This document shows positions 28,265 to 38,834 of a stretch of 64,000 nucleotides of DNA, one piece after another. Each line of letters starts with the position of its first letter. Within the stretch, counting starts at the first letter, position 1. The DNA is taken from NCBI RefSeq assembly GCF_000292915.1, contig NC_018513.1:682001-746000 (forward strand), written 5' to 3'. Source of the stretch: Burkholderia cepacia GG4 (GTDB lineage: Bacteria > Pseudomonadota > Gammaproteobacteria > Burkholderiales > Burkholderiaceae). Under the pieces are notes generated by a model. That model searched no databases. It was not told the origin of the DNA and saw only the letters and a list, made by a program, of their open reading frames with translations. Made by a program: the position numbers and the translations under genes.

Positions 28265-29983
28265 CTATTTCGAAGCCCGACCTGTAGGCCGGACCGGCTT
28301 CGCTACGTCAATGTTACCAGCGTGCACCTGTCGGTGGCAGTCAGGATGGAGCAGTACCCGGTTGGAGAGCGCGTTTGACCCGCCATTCATCCGATACACC
28401 AGATGATGATCGTGCCAGCCCGTTTCCTCCGTCAGGGCACATCCGCAGTGCGCACACAGCCCGCCCTGCGATGAATACAGCTGGAACCACGTCCTCAGAT
28501 AGCCTCTGGATTGCTCCATGCGCTTCTGCCGCAGTTCTTCACCGTATTGCTCCATACTCAGATCAAAGGGGTTGTACTTTCCCTCGATCTTTTTATGTCG
28601 CCTGATTACCGTACCACCGAGGTGATACAGAGCAGACAACTCCTCGCTGCCGTCGTCATGCACTATGGGAGTGGCGAACACCCAATTCCGTTCACCGACT
28701 GTGTGGAAGTATTTCGTCCGCACCCATTCGGCGTTCTTGTTCGGATGCCGCCGCTTCGACCACCACCAGAGCCTCCGGAAAATCAGAGACCCCATGCGGC
28801 TGTACGCTTCCTTGGCTACCACGGGCTGATGGTATTGCGCCCAGCCACGCAGCATCGGGTTCAGCAGTTGGATCAGGCTCTCCTGCTTTGCCGTTTTGTT
28901 GCGACTGATCGTTTCCGCCACCTTGCGATAGAACGCTTGCGCGTTTTTCTTGCTTGGTTTGATGAGCAGTTTTCCCGAATACTTCCGGAAATTCCACCCT
29001 AGGAAATCGAAGCCGTCCTCGATGTGGGTGATCCGCGTTTTCTCCTCCGACAGTCGCAGACCTCGTACAGCAAGGAATGCTTCTACCCAAGGTTTGATCA
29101 CTTCTTCCAGCACCTCTTTCGAGACACCAGTGATCACGAAGTCATCCGCGTACCGCACCACGTTCACTTTCAGCTTCCGGTTTTCCCGCGTCCGGAACTT
29201 TGCAGCCAGATACTTTTCCAGATCCCGTTCCAGCCCGTTCAGTGCAACGTTCGCCAAGGTCGGGGAAATGATGCCCCCCTGCGGCGTACCGGCCTCTGTT
29301 GCCTCATACCGGCCCCGATACAGCAGGCCGGACTTCAGCCATTTCCGGAGAATGCCCCTGTCCATCGGGACATTGGCAATCAGCCAGTCATGACTGATGT
29401 GGTCGAAGCATCCCTTGATGTCCGCCTCCAGCACCCATTGAGCCGAAGCCCGTTTGGACATGGTGACGAAAATCTGGGACATGGCGTCGGCCGTCGAGCG
29501 GTTTTGCCTGAACCCATACGAGTTCGGGTCGCTGATGGTTTCTGCCACGGGCTCGAGAGCCAGCAGATACAGGGCTTGCATCGCCCTGTCTCGCATGGTC
29601 GGAATACCCAGAGGGCGCTTCGTTCCATTGGCCTTCGGGATATAAACCCGCCGTAGTGGCAGGGGCCTATATCCGCGCCGCTTCAACCCGCCGGCTGCTG
29701 CCAGCCGGCTTGCAGGCGTTTCCCACAGTTCACGATCGACTCCCGCCGTTCGCGCGCCAGTGTTTTGCGTAACACGTCGTACCGCATACAGCTTCGCGGA
29801 CAACGTGCGGGTCAGCATCCGTTGCAGAGTTTTCACCCTACGCCAGTCACTTTCCCGCGTCGCCTTCGCAATTCGAATCTGCATCCCCCTCACGTTCCGT
29901 TCGACCCGGCGCCAGTCAATGGCGTGCCAGTCGTCCGGAGCATGGGAAAGCGCAGACTCGTCCTTTCGGACAAGTTCTCTCAT
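28265..29983 (-). CDS. ltrA: group II intron reverse transcriptase/maturase with HNH domain
   Basis: A 572-residue intron-encoded protein. From the ATG at 29983 (AAAGGAGA upstream): N-terminal RT0/RT1 region ([17 protein letters not shown] at about 113-129), then [27 protein letters not shown], and the catalytic YADD at 278-281. A maturase X domain follows ([14 protein letters not shown]), and a C-terminal HNH endonuclease ([21 protein letters not shown]). All catalytic residues look intact, so splicing and retrohoming may be possible. Codon use is less GC-biased than its neighbours, as expected for mobile DNA. Confidence 0.93.
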   Translation of the reverse strand: MRELVRKDESALSHAPDDWHAIDWRRVERNVRGMQIRIAKATRESDWRRVKTLQRMLTRTLSAKLYAVRRVTQNTGARTAGVDRELWETPASRLAAAGGLKRRGYRPLPLRRVYIPKANGTKRPLGIPTMRDRAMQALYLLALEPVAETISDPNSYGFRQNRSTADAMSQIFVTMSKRASAQWVLEADIKGCFDHISHDWLIANVPMDRGILRKWLKSGLLYRGRYEATEAGTPQGGIISPTLANVALNGLERDLEKYLAAKFRTRENRKLKVNVVRYADDFVITGVSKEVLEEVIKPWVEAFLAVRGLRLSEEKTRITHIEDGFDFLGWNFRKYSGKLLIKPSKKNAQAFYRKVAETISRNKTAKQESLIQLLNPMLRGWAQYHQPVVAKEAYSRMGSLIFRRLWWWSKRRHPNKNAEWVRTKYFHTVGERNWVFATPIVHDDGSEELSALYHLGGTVIRRHKKIEGKYNPFDLSMEQYGEELRQKRMEQSRGYLRTWFQLYSSQGGLCAHCGCALTEETGWHDHHLVYRMNGGSNALSNRVLLHPDCHRQVHAGNIDVAKPVRPTGRASK

Positions 29984-30622
29984 GCTGCTCTCCTTTCCGG
30001 TGATAGAAATTTCCCGGACGAGGAGTCGCATCTTTCCCCCGACGGGGAGCGATAGCGCCCCCCGTGGGGAAGGTTTCAGCGCGACACGTACAAGTCCGTG
30101 CCGCAACCAGTTACAAGGGTCCCACAGCCGTCTTGCGACGGTAGACCATGAGGAAGTCTGCCCGCTTTCGCGTGGAGTAATGTCTCAACTCCTATCCGTC
30201 CCATTACAGGACGACGTTCGCTTTTTCCTCGTTCCCATACCCGCACCCCCGTCAGATCCCCTTGCGGTTCACCTGCCAGCAAACTTCCGCTGGCGGAGAT
30301 ACGGGCTTACCACGTTCCCCAACTGCCACACGACTGGTTTAGGTCCCGCCTATTCCCCGATGGCCATACGACGGCGTGACCCGATAAAACAGCGGATCAA
30401 CCGGCCACATACCTTTTTGGTTAGAGCCCAGCAGCGTTTGGCTCTTCAATCGTCACGGGGTTTATCAGCGATTCACGTGTGTTGACCATGCCAGCCAGCC
30501 TTGCACCTCGATCCCATGCTGCTAGAGATCTCCGAACGAACACCTCGCGGGGTCAGTCCGCCCTTACTGCGGGGGTTACTTTGTCAGAAGAGCTTTGAAC
30601 CCCGCCGTTACCAGCGACGCAC

Positions 30623-31115
30623 ATCTTCCTAGGCTACATTTGGCCGTACAAACGGTTCCCTACCGCGATCGATCTGCGGTTGAACAATGGCCGTTGGAGT
30701 TTTCTTCATTGAGGCGGTGCATTCACGGATTTATTCGCGTGGCCGAGCACCATTCTCCCGAGAGGGATCGGTGGCCGGGATTGCGCTGTTGTAGTTCTTC
30801 GGCGCGTACTGCTGCTAACATCTCTGACATGCGAAATGTCGCAGAAATACAACGCTTTTCCGGTTCATGCGGGTGCCCGTGTGGTTCATTTGCAGCCGAA
30901 CCGGCACGTATTTGGCACTTGGCAACTCAGGCAAAATTCCCCCGAAACATCCGGTCAGAATTGCCCGAGAGCCTTGTATTTACAACTATTGCCGGCTTGT
31001 TAAGAGTCCGGCTCCGCCTCTACACGAAGAGTGTCGTGTCGCACGTTTCAACCGATTGTAACGCGCTCGCTACAATACACGCACGATCGTGAATCCAGTC
31101 TCAGACCCGCCAAAC
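30623..31115. other. intergenic region between the intron and mutM
   Basis: About 490 bases, lower in G+C than the surrounding genes. It must hold the divergent promoters for mutM (plus) and, before the intron inserted, for the TPR-lolB operon (minus). CCGGTTC at 30859-30865 and GAACCGG at 30897-30903 are an inverted repeat. TACAAT at 31071-31076 could be a mutM -10. Open frames here (for example 30595-31092) lack codon bias, cross the intron end and are not believed. No recognisable gene or RNA. Confidence 0.5.
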
Positions 31116-31943
31116 ATGCCAGAGTTGCCAGAAGTCGAAGTCACGCGCCGGGGCATCGAGCCCTTTGTCGCGGGCCGCCGCGTCGAGCGTGTCGACGTCC
31201 GTACCGCGATGCTGCGCTGGCCCGTGCCGGCGGGGCTCGCCGAGCAATTGTGCGCGCGCGAGGTGATCGCCGTCGAGCGGCGCGGCAAGTACCTGCTGTT
31301 CGAGGTCGACGCGGGCTGGTTCATCGTTCATCTCGGGATGACGGGCACGCTGCGCGTGCTGCCCGCGGCCGACGTGCCAGTCGCCGCGAAACACGATCAC
31401 ATCGACTGGATCTTCGACGAGTTCGTGCTGCGGTTCCGCGATCCGCGCCGTTTCGGCGCCGTACTGTGGCACCCGCGCGAAGCGGGTGACGTGCATGCGC
31501 ATCCGCTGCTCGCAAGCCTCGGCGTCGAGCCGTTCTCGCCGGCCTTTACCGGCGCGCTGCTGCATGCGCGCACGCGCGGTCGCACGGTCTCGGTCAAGCA
31601 GGCGCTGCTCGCGGGCGACATGGTCGTCGGCGTCGGCAACATCTATGCGTCGGAGAGCCTGTTTCGCGCCGGCATCCGGCCGACGACCGCGGCCGGCAAG
31701 GTGTCGCTGCCGCGCTACGAGCGGCTCGCCGACGCGGTGCGCGCCACGCTCGCCGACGCGATCGAGCGCGGCGGCAGCACGCTGCGCGATTTTGTCGGCA
31801 GCAACGGCGAAAGCGGCTATTTCCAGCTCGACTGCTTCGTCTACGACCGTGCGGGTTTGCCTTGCCGCGTATGCGGCACGCCGATCCGGCAGATCGTGCA
31901 GGGCCAGCGCTCGACCTATTTCTGCCCGACCTGCCAGCGTTGA
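31116..31943 (+). CDS. mutM: formamidopyrimidine-DNA glycosylase
   Basis: A 275-residue base-excision enzyme removing 8-oxoguanine and Fapy lesions, with AP-lyase activity. It must start MPELPEVEV since Pro2 is the nucleophile; this fixes the ATG at 31116 over the upstream GTG. Also visible are the catalytic Lys region, [16 protein letters not shown], the helix-two-turn-helix, and the C-terminal zinc finger CRVCGTP...CPTCQR. It is followed 37 bases later by mutY, a pairing that gives both arms of the GO system (removal of 8-oxoG and of A mispaired with it). Confidence 0.97.
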   Translation: MPELPEVEVTRRGIEPFVAGRRVERVDVRTAMLRWPVPAGLAEQLCAREVIAVERRGKYLLFEVDAGWFIVHLGMTGTLRVLPAADVPVAAKHDHIDWIFDEFVLRFRDPRRFGAVLWHPREAGDVHAHPLLASLGVEPFSPAFTGALLHARTRGRTVSVKQALLAGDMVVGVGNIYASESLFRAGIRPTTAAGKVSLPRYERLADAVRATLADAIERGGSTLRDFVGSNGESGYFQLDCFVYDRAGLPCRVCGTPIRQIVQGQRSTYFCPTCQR

Positions 31944-31980
31944 ACCGCGCGTTGAAACCTTTTTCCACCGATTAGAACAC

Positions 31981-33087
31981 TTGAAGCCGCCTCGCACCGC
32001 TCCCGCTCCGTTCCCCGTCACGCCGCTGCACCGCACCTTCGCCACGCGCCTGGTCGCCTGGCAGCGCGTGCACGGCCGCCACGACCTGCCGTGGCAGAAC
32101 ACCCGCGATCCGTACCGGATCTGGCTGTCGGAAATCATGTTGCAACAGACGCAGGTCTCGACCGTCGTCCCGTATTACGCACGCTTTCTCGAACGCTTCC
32201 CCGATGTCGCCGCGCTCGCGGCCGCGCCGGCCGACGACGTGATGGCGTTGTGGGCCGGCCTGGGCTACTACTCGCGCGCGCGCAACCTGCACCGCTGCGC
32301 GCAGGTCGTCGTCGCCGAACATGGCGGCGCATTTCCGTCGACGCCCGACGCGCTGGCCGAACTGCCGGGCATCGGCCGCTCGACGGCGGCGGCGATTGCA
32401 TCGTTCGCATACGGTGCGCGCGCGACGATCCTCGACGGAAACGTGAAGCGCGTGCTCGCGCGGGTGTTCGGCGTCGAAGGTTTTCCGGGCGAGAAGCGTG
32501 TCGAGAACGACATGTGGGCGCTCGCCGAATCGCTGCTGCCGGACGCCGCGAACGCGGCCGACGTCAGCGCATATACGCAGGGGCTGATGGATCTCGGCGC
32601 GACGCTGTGCGTCCGCGGCAAACCGGACTGTGAGCGTTGCCCGTTTGCAGGCGACTGCGTTGCGCAATCGACGGGCCGGCAGCGCGAACTGCCGGCCGCG
32701 CGACCGAAGAAGGCGGTGCCGACGCGCAAGACCTGGATGCTCGTGCTGCGCGACGGCGACGCCGTGCTGCTCGAGCGGCGCCCTCCGGCCGGCATCTGGG
32801 GCGGCCTGTGGTGCCTGCCGCAGGCCGACGGCGATGCCGCGCTGGCGGAACTCGCACACGGCTTCGGCGGCGATGTCCCGGTGCCGCTCGCGGCATTTAC
32901 GCACACGTTCACGCATTTCCGGCTCGAGATCGAGCCGCGGCTGAGTGACATGACGAACGGCGGGCCAGCGCTCGCGCACGCGCAGGATGCCGAGACGGCG
33001 TGGGTGCCGCTGAGCGGGCTCGATGCGTACGGCGTGCCGGCGCCCGTGCGCAAGCTGCTCGATGCGCTGAGCGGGCCGCTGCTGTAA
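31981..33087 (+). CDS. mutY: A/G-specific adenine glycosylase
   Basis: A 368-residue enzyme removing adenine opposite 8-oxoG. It has the HhH-GPD fold: LPWQNTRDPYRIWLSEIMLQQTQV near the N-terminus with the catalytic Glu, LPGIGRSTAAAI (helix-hairpin-helix), DGNVKRVLARVFGV with the catalytic Asp, and the [4Fe-4S] loop CVRGKPDCERCPFAGDC. A Nudix-like C-terminal domain (about 235-360) recognises 8-oxoG. The start is uncertain: the TTG at 31981 gives a complete family N-terminus but lacks an obvious ribosome site. It is paired with mutM. Confidence 0.93.
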   Translation: MKPPRTAPAPFPVTPLHRTFATRLVAWQRVHGRHDLPWQNTRDPYRIWLSEIMLQQTQVSTVVPYYARFLERFPDVAALAAAPADDVMALWAGLGYYSRARNLHRCAQVVVAEHGGAFPSTPDALAELPGIGRSTAAAIASFAYGARATILDGNVKRVLARVFGVEGFPGEKRVENDMWALAESLLPDAANAADVSAYTQGLMDLGATLCVRGKPDCERCPFAGDCVAQSTGRQRELPAARPKKAVPTRKTWMLVLRDGDAVLLERRPPAGIWGGLWCLPQADGDAALAELAHGFGGDVPVPLAAFTHTFTHFRLEIEPRLSDMTNGGPALAHAQDAETAWVPLSGLDAYGVPAPVRKLLDALSGPLL

Positions 33088-33195
33088 CGAAAGGGGAAGG
33101 GCACGCGCTCAGGAAAGCGCCTGGCTACCGGCGGGTTTTCCGTCTCGCGGGAAGTCCGGTCGGGAGCCGGTGTGAAGCGACAGGCGCGGCCGCGC

Positions 33196-33831
33196 TTACA
33201 GCCACCCGTGCCGGTCGAGCACGTGGTGAACGGCGTCGATGCGCGCGCCGACGTCCGGAAACTCCATCAGCTTCTGCCGCGCGCGCAGGTCGAGCGGCAG
33301 CAGTTCCGCGAGGCGGTTCGCTACCCAGCTCGGATCGTCGAGGCGGAACGGTTCGCCGAACGGCAGCTTGCCCTGTTCCGATTTCTTCAGCGCTTCGATG
33401 ATGCGCTCGAGCACCTCCGCGCACGAGCCGAATTGCGCGAGCGCCTGCTCGCCTTCGAGCGGGATATCGTCGGGCAGCGGCTCCGCGATGCCGACCAGCA
33501 GCCCGTTGCCTTCGACGCGATACGACAGCAGCTCGAAACGCTGCGTGCCGACTGCCTGCAGGTACAGCATCCCGAAGTCGCCGGTATCGCACTCGGTGAT
33601 GCGCGCCATGCAGCCAATGGTCTCCGGCACCGACACGGCACCGTCCTGCGCGACTTCGGGGCCGCTCTTCAGCAGGCACACGCCGAACGGCGCGTCGTCG
33701 CGCAGGCAGGCGCGACACATGTCGAGATAGCGCGCCTCGAACACCTTGAGCGGCAGCCAGCCACCGGGGAACAGCACCGTGTGCAGCGGAAACAGCGGCA
33801 GGTCGATCAGGGTGGTCGATAGAGTGGACAT
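33196..33831 (-). CDS. LON N-terminal substrate-binding domain protein
   Basis: A 211-residue protein consisting almost wholly of the LON N-terminal (PUA-like) domain: LPLFPLHTVLFPGGWLPLKVFEARYLDM at the start and GCMARITECDTGDFGMLYLQAVG in the middle. There is no ATPase or protease domain. Such stand-alone proteins are common in proteobacteria and have no assigned function; a role in binding damaged proteins is conjecture. It lies just downstream of rapZ on the same strand. Confidence 0.85.
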   Translation of the reverse strand: MSTLSTTLIDLPLFPLHTVLFPGGWLPLKVFEARYLDMCRACLRDDAPFGVCLLKSGPEVAQDGAVSVPETIGCMARITECDTGDFGMLYLQAVGTQRFELLSYRVEGNGLLVGIAEPLPDDIPLEGEQALAQFGSCAEVLERIIEALKKSEQGKLPFGEPFRLDDPSWVANRLAELLPLDLRARQKLMEFPDVGARIDAVHHVLDRHGWL

Positions 33832-33857
33832 GGCGCGTCGGTGAGAGGGCGGTGTCG

Positions 33858-34766
33858 CTAAGGTCGGGCGACCTCGGTGACGAGCCGCGACGACGCGTCG
33901 ACATCCACGGGCGCGTCACGATGCCGCACGATCACGTTCGCATCGTGCGCGAGGCGCGCGGCGAGCGTTTCCGCGATGAACACCGAGCGATGCTGGCCGC
34001 CCGTGCAGCCGATGGCGACGGTCAGGTAGCTGCGGTTGTCTTCGCGAAAGTGCGGCAGCCATTTCATCAGGAACGCATGGATGTCGTCGATCATCTGGTG
34101 GACGATCGGCAGTGCGTCGAGAAAGGCGATGACCGGCTGGTCGAGCCCGGTGAGCGGGCGCAACTCATGGTCGTAGTACGGATTCGGCAGCGCGCGCACG
34201 TCGAACATCAGGTCGGCGTCGAGCGGCACGCCGCGCTTGAAGCCGAACGATTCGAACATCACCATCAGGTCGTTGTTCTTCTGCTCGATGAAGCGCTTGA
34301 CCCACGTGCGCAGCGCGTTCGCGCGCAGCGTGCTGGTATCGATCTGGTGGCCGAATTCGGCGAGCGGCGCGACGAGCTCGCGCTCGCGTTCGATCGCTTC
34401 CTCGAGCGACGACAGCAGCCCGACGTTCGCGTCGTGCGACGGCGAGCCGGACAGCGGGTGGCGCCGGCGCGTTTCGGAGAAGCGCTGGATCAGCGCCTGC
34501 GTGCTCGCGTTGAGGAACAGCACGCGAACGTCGTGCTTGAGCGACAGGGCGCGGATCAGGCCGGGCATTTCGTCGAGCGATGCGCTGGAGCGCGCATCGA
34601 TCGCAACCGCGAGCCGATGTTGGCCGCCCTCGGCGAGGTAGCGGGCGAGTTCGGGGAGCACATGCGGCGGCAGGTTGTCGACGCAGTAATAGCCTGCGTC
34701 TTCAAGCGCGTTCAGCGCGACGGACTTGCCTGAGCCGGAGATGCCGGTGATGAGGACGATGCGCAT
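33858..34766 (-). CDS. rapZ: RNase adapter / nucleotide-binding protein RapZ
   Basis: A 302-residue P-loop protein. It begins [20 protein letters not shown] with the Walker A loop at residues 8-15, has ARYLAEGG near 50, and ends with the RNA-binding C-terminal domain ([14 protein letters not shown]). In E. coli RapZ hands the sRNA GlmZ to RNase E and so controls glucosamine-6-P synthase; whether that sRNA pathway exists in Burkholderia is not known. It follows hprK and ptsN as in many proteobacteria. Confidence 0.95.
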   Translation of the reverse strand: MRIVLITGISGSGKSVALNALEDAGYYCVDNLPPHVLPELARYLAEGGQHRLAVAIDARSSASLDEMPGLIRALSLKHDVRVLFLNASTQALIQRFSETRRRHPLSGSPSHDANVGLLSSLEEAIERERELVAPLAEFGHQIDTSTLRANALRTWVKRFIEQKNNDLMVMFESFGFKRGVPLDADLMFDVRALPNPYYDHELRPLTGLDQPVIAFLDALPIVHQMIDDIHAFLMKWLPHFREDNRSYLTVAIGCTGGQHRSVFIAETLAARLAHDANVIVRHRDAPVDVDASSRLVTEVARP

Positions 34767-34844
34767 GGGAAGCAGAGAATCCGGACATTTCATCATAGCA
34801 CCGGCTCGACGCGTCGTCGGCGCTGCGCGGCCGGCGCGGCGGAG

Positions 34845-35813
34845 TTACACGAGTTTGCCGGGGAACTGACTGTCGGGATCCTGCATGGCGAGTCGTTGCC
34901 GATCCATGAAGTCGCGCAACGTGTCGATTCCGCGCAACTGCAGGATCGTGTTGCGCACGGCCGCCTCGACGAGCACCGCGAGGTTGCGGCCGGCCGCCAC
35001 CTGGATCGTGACCTTGCTGATCGGCAAGCCGAGCACGTCGACGGTCTGGCTTTCCAGCGGCAGCCGCTGGAATTCGCCGTCCGGCCGACGCACCAGCTGG
35101 ACGATCAGCTTCAGCTTCATTTTCCGGCGCACGGCGGTTTCACCGAAGATCGTCTTGATGTCGAGCAGGCCGAGGCCGCGCACTTCGAGCAGGTTCTGCA
35201 GCAGCGGCGGGCAGCGGCCTTCGACGAAATCGGGGCCAAGTCGGACGAAGTCGACCGCGTCGTCGGCGACGAGGCCGTGGCCGCGGCTGATGAGTTCGAG
35301 GCCGAGTTCGCTCTTGCCGAGCCCGGAGTCGCCGGTGAGCAGCACGCCCATCCCGAGGATGTCGAGGAACACGCCGTGCAGCGTCGCGCGCGGCGCGAGG
35401 ATGCGCGACATGTAGAGTCGCAGGCTGTCGATCACCGCGGCGGCCGACATCGGCGTCGTGAACAGCGGCGTGGACGAGCGCGTGCAGCGCAGTACGAGTT
35501 CGGGCGGTGCGGCGGCGCCGCCGGCGACGACGAGGAACGGCGGCTCGAGCGCGATCAGTTCGGCCATGTGGCGCGAGCGGTCTTCGTCGGTCTGCCGCTG
35601 GTAGTAGTCGATTTCGGCTTCGCCGAGCACCTGGATCCGGTTCGGGTGGATCAGGTTCAGGTGGCCGACGAGGTCGGCGCTGGACGTCGCATTGCCGACG
35701 GTGTCGGCCGAAAAGCCGCGCTCCCAGCCTTCATGCCCCGTCAGCCAGCTCAGCTTCAGCATGGCTGCGTTGTCGTCGAAGATGCTCTGGGCGTTGATGC
35801 TGGACGTATCCAT
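34845..35813 (-). CDS. hprK: HPr kinase/phosphorylase
   Basis: A 322-residue enzyme that phosphorylates and dephosphorylates a regulatory serine of HPr. The P-loop GDSGLGKSE is at residues 161-169; the HPrK/P signature follows, with [14 protein letters not shown], and a conserved late segment [17 protein letters not shown]. In proteobacteria it usually acts on the nitrogen-PTS HPr, linked with EIIA(Ntr) (ptsN), encoded next upstream. ATG at 35813 gives [13 protein letters not shown]. Confidence 0.96.
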   Translation of the reverse strand: MDTSSINAQSIFDDNAAMLKLSWLTGHEGWERGFSADTVGNATSSADLVGHLNLIHPNRIQVLGEAEIDYYQRQTDEDRSRHMAELIALEPPFLVVAGGAAAPPELVLRCTRSSTPLFTTPMSAAAVIDSLRLYMSRILAPRATLHGVFLDILGMGVLLTGDSGLGKSELGLELISRGHGLVADDAVDFVRLGPDFVEGRCPPLLQNLLEVRGLGLLDIKTIFGETAVRRKMKLKLIVQLVRRPDGEFQRLPLESQTVDVLGLPISKVTIQVAAGRNLAVLVEAAVRNTILQLRGIDTLRDFMDRQRLAMQDPDSQFPGKLV

Positions 35814-35942
35814 GACTCTCGTCACTCCAATGAGCCGGTGCATGCGCGCGGCGACGGGCGTCGCCATGCCGGACCGGCGCCGGGCAGCCCGGGACGGCGG
35901 CGCGTGCCGCCTCGTTCGGGAAAATATTCCGCCCGGATCAAC

Positions 35943-36398
35943 TCAAGGTTGCCACTGAGTGAGCAGGTGATGCAACTCGGCGATATCCGTTTCGTTGTGC
36001 AGACGCTCACGCGCGTCGCGGTCGGACAGCAGTTGCGCGATTTCCGACAGGATCTCGAGGTGTTGCTGGGTGGCTTGCTCGGGCACGAGCAGGAAAATCA
36101 GGAGGCCGACCGGCTGGCCGTCGGGCGCTTCGAACGGGATCGCGTCGGCGAGCCGCACGAACGCGGCGAGCGGGTGCTTGAGCCCCTTGATGCGCCCGTG
36201 CGGAATCGCGACGCCTTCGCCGAGCCCGGTCGAGCCGAGGCGCTCGCGCGCGAACAGGTTGTCCGTGACGGTGCTGCGGGCGATGCCGTTCTGATTCTCG
36301 AAGATCAGCCCGGCTTGTTCGAAGACGCGTTTCTTGCTGGTGACGGAGAGGTCGATGACGACGTTCTCTATGGGCAGGATTTTGGCTAGGCGATTCAT
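35943..36398 (-). CDS. ptsN: nitrogen-regulatory PTS EIIA component
   Basis: A 151-residue EIIA(Ntr) domain (PTS-EIIA type 2) with the phosphoryl-accepting His67 in GEGVAIPHGRIKG. It regulates potassium transport and sigma-54-linked genes according to its phosphorylation state. The ATG at 36398 gives MNRLAKILPIENV, the usual start; an ATG at 36455 would add a non-conserved extension. It lies between hpf and hprK in the conserved rpoN-hpf-ptsN-hprK-rapZ order. Confidence 0.96.
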   Translation of the reverse strand: MNRLAKILPIENVVIDLSVTSKKRVFEQAGLIFENQNGIARSTVTDNLFARERLGSTGLGEGVAIPHGRIKGLKHPLAAFVRLADAIPFEAPDGQPVGLLIFLLVPEQATQQHLEILSEIAQLLSDRDARERLHNETDIAELHHLLTQWQP

Positions 36399-36603
36399 GT
36401 TGGCAGGCGATTGGGCGGCCTGGGGTCTCCTTGCTGCGGCAGACTGATCTTCCATGTTCGGCGATATCAAGGCGTTCGGCATCGGCACCCTCAAGGCAGC
36501 TACCGCACCCAACGCCCCCCGGCGATAACCGGAACATTATAGAGCACAGCCGCGCGCGTGGCGCGGGATGGACGGACCGGTCGCACCGCTGCCGCGGAGT
36601 CAC

Positions 36604-36629
36604 AAAAAAAACGCCCGGCGAACCGGGCG
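36604..36629 (-). terminator. intrinsic terminator after hpf
   Basis: CGCCCGG (36612-36618), loop CGAA, CCGGGCG (36623-36629); on the minus strand followed by eight T. It lies just after the hpf stop and separates the rpoN-hpf genes from ptsN-hprK-rapZ. Confidence 0.85.
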
Positions 36630-36650
36630 GCGTGCGTGTTGCGGTGACCG

Positions 36651-37010
36651 TTATTGCGGCGGCAGTTCGATCTGGTCGATCGACGGCTGAAGCTTGATCG
36701 GGTCGTGCGCATGCGTCTGCAGACGCTCCATGTGCTTGACGACCTGGCGATCCAGCTTGTCGATCAGCAGATCGATCGCTGCGTAGAGGTTGCCGTTCGC
36801 GCTTTCGACGAAGATGTCCTTGCCCTTCAGGTGCAGGTTGATTTCCGCGCGCTGCTGCTTGTCCTTTTCTTTGTGGTTGTCGACCGAGAGGATCACAGTG
36901 CCATCGATTACCTGATCGCTATGGCGTAGCACCCGGTCCAGCTTGGTGATCACGTATTCGCGAATTGCAGGCGTGACTTCGAGATGATGTCCACTGATCT
37001 TCAGGTTCAT
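36651..37010 (-). CDS. hpf: ribosome hibernation-promoting factor
   Basis: A 119-residue short HPF/YfiA protein: start [20 protein letters not shown], middle [22 protein letters not shown]. It binds the 30S decoding centre and helps form inactive 70S or 100S ribosomes in stationary phase. It lies 159 bases downstream of rpoN, the usual position next to the sigma-54 gene. Confidence 0.96.
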   Translation of the reverse strand: MNLKISGHHLEVTPAIREYVITKLDRVLRHSDQVIDGTVILSVDNHKEKDKQQRAEINLHLKGKDIFVESANGNLYAAIDLLIDKLDRQVVKHMERLQTHAHDPIKLQPSIDQIELPPQ

Positions 37011-37169
37011 AGTGCTTCTCCAAGCGAGTGACCACCCGGCCGCATCGAGGCGGCGCTCCGGTCGACTTGCCCCAGCCGCACGAGGCGGCCGAATTGCGGA
37101 CAGGTCGCCCGGCCTGTTCCCCGTATGCGCGGTGGCCGGAACACGCCTGCCGCCGGGCAGGCAGCAGGC

Positions 37170-38675
37170 TTAAAGAGACTTGCGCAGATTCACTGCCGGG
37201 ATCTTGAGGGCTTCGCGATACTTGGCAACCGTGCGGCGCGCAACCACGAATCCCTGTTCTGCCAGCAGCTCGGCAATGCGGCTGTCCGAAAGTGGCGATT
37301 TTGGGTCTTCAGCTCCTATCAGTTGCTTGATCAGGGCTCGGATGGCGGTCGACGATGCGGCGCCTCCGGTGTCGGTCGAAACGTGTGATCCGAAGAAGTA
37401 CTTAAATTCAAGCGTCCCGAACGGGGTCAGCATGTACTTGCCAGTTGTCACACGGCTGACAGTTGACTCGTGTAGGCCCAGCGTATCAGCTATTTCCCGC
37501 AAAACCAAGGGGCGCATGGCAATTTCACCGTGCGCAAAGAAATTCTTCTGACGTTCGACAATAGCCTGCGCGACGCGCAGGATCGTGTCGAATCGCTGCT
37601 GGATGTTCTTGATCAGCCAGCGTGCTTCCTGGAGCTGCTGTTTCAACGATCCGGCCGCCGGATCGCCGCGGCTGTTGCGCAGGATGTTCGCGTACAGGTT
37701 GTTGATCCGCAGGCGCGGCATGACTTCCGGATTGAGTTCCGCGAGCCAGCCCTGGCCGGCTTTCTTCACGATGATGTCGGGCACGACGTAGTCGGCCTCG
37801 GCCTTGCCGTAGGCGGCGCCGGGGAACGGCTCCAGCGAGCGGATCAGCGCATGCGCGTCGCGCAGCGCGTCGTCGCTCGCCTTCAGCTGCTTGCGCAGCC
37901 GCGTGAAGTCCCGCGCGGCGAGCAGTTCGAGATGCTGCGACACGATCTCGAGCGCGAGCGTGCGGGTGGGGGACGGATCGAGGCGCAGCAACTGCAGCTT
38001 CAGGCATTCGGATGCCGAGCGGGCCCCGACCCCGGCCGGATCGAAACTGTGCAGCAGCGCGAGCGCCGCGTTCATCTCGTCGCAGTCGATTTCCAGTTCC
38101 GACGGCAAATCGGCGAGCACTTCGTCGAGCGTGGCGGTCAGGTAGCCGTCGTCGTCGAGCGATTCGATCAGGAACATCACGAGCGCGCGATCGCGCGGGC
38201 TGGCCTGCGTGACGCGCAGTTGCGCGGACAGGTGGTCGCGCAGCGACGTCGCGGCTTCCTGCACCTGCAGCGGCGGGAGGTCGTCGTCGTCCGACGCGCC
38301 GCTCGAGCGGCCAAATTCGTCGAGATTCCACTGCGGGCCGTCGCCGGCGTCGCTCGATGCGTATCCGTCGTATTCGTCGGCGGCAGCCGGTTCGTCGCGC
38401 TCGGCGCGATCGCTCGACTGGCTGCTGCTGTTCCCGACGGACGATTCGGTGCTCTGTGCGGGAGGCGTCTGCGCGATCAGCGATCCGTCCGCCGCGACAC
38501 GCAGCGGACTCGCGATCCATTCGTCGTCGTTCTCGAGCAGCGGATTCTGCGCGATGGCCATCGCGACTTCCTGCTGCAGTTCGAGCGTCGACAACTGCAG
38601 AAGCCGGATCGACTGCTGCAGTTGCGGCGTCAGCGCCAAGTGTTGCGACAGGCGGAGTTGAAGGCTGGCTTTCAT
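37170..38675 (-). CDS. rpoN: RNA polymerase sigma-54 factor
   Basis: A 501-residue sigma factor. Region I is the Gln/Leu-rich N-terminus ([29 protein letters not shown]), region II is acidic (about 60-130), and region III holds the core-binding and helix-turn-helix parts ([24 protein letters not shown]). The RpoN box [10 protein letters not shown] is present near the C-terminus and recognises the -24 promoter element. It is downstream of lptB and upstream of hpf. Confidence 0.97.
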   Translation of the reverse strand: MKASLQLRLSQHLALTPQLQQSIRLLQLSTLELQQEVAMAIAQNPLLENDDEWIASPLRVAADGSLIAQTPPAQSTESSVGNSSSQSSDRAERDEPAAADEYDGYASSDAGDGPQWNLDEFGRSSGASDDDDLPPLQVQEAATSLRDHLSAQLRVTQASPRDRALVMFLIESLDDDGYLTATLDEVLADLPSELEIDCDEMNAALALLHSFDPAGVGARSASECLKLQLLRLDPSPTRTLALEIVSQHLELLAARDFTRLRKQLKASDDALRDAHALIRSLEPFPGAAYGKAEADYVVPDIIVKKAGQGWLAELNPEVMPRLRINNLYANILRNSRGDPAAGSLKQQLQEARWLIKNIQQRFDTILRVAQAIVERQKNFFAHGEIAMRPLVLREIADTLGLHESTVSRVTTGKYMLTPFGTLEFKYFFGSHVSTDTGGAASSTAIRALIKQLIGAEDPKSPLSDSRIAELLAEQGFVVARRTVAKYREALKIPAVNLRKSL

Positions 38676-38834
38676 GGCAGAGAGGGAGTCATACCGGCAG
38701 TTTGCCACGACCCAGGCGCCTTGAGCCATCCGCGATTACGCGCGGCGCGCCGCTCGGCCGCAGGCATGGCCGCAAAGCGGGGAGCGGCCCCGCGCGGCGA
38801 CGCCGGGCGGGGTGCAGCCAGCCACGGGGGGGAT

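Larger units (their letters stand above)
28172..30622 (-). mobile_element. group II intron with encoded maturase
   Basis: About 2.45 kb. The minus-strand 5' end is read as GTGCG at 30622-30618 (the standard group II start); the 3' end is placed at ...CTACCCTCCAT near 28172, 8 bases after the bulged A of domain VI. Domain V is textbook (28215-28248), and the ORF between encodes a reverse transcriptase-maturase. The intron lies in the 5' region of the TPR-lolB-ispE operon, on the same strand as that operon, so splicing could restore the leader. Boundaries are good to a few bases only; the EBS/IBS pairings were not resolved. Confidence 0.85.

Noticed and set aside
28172..30622. Retron or DGR instead of group II intron
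   Set aside because: Domain V, domain VI branch point, GTGCG start, and maturase X plus HNH domains identify a group II intron; no msr/msd or variable repeat is visible.
30595..31092. 165-codon plus-strand frame in the gap before mutM
   Set aside because: Crosses the intron 5' end, lacks codon bias and any motif, and no ribosome site precedes it.
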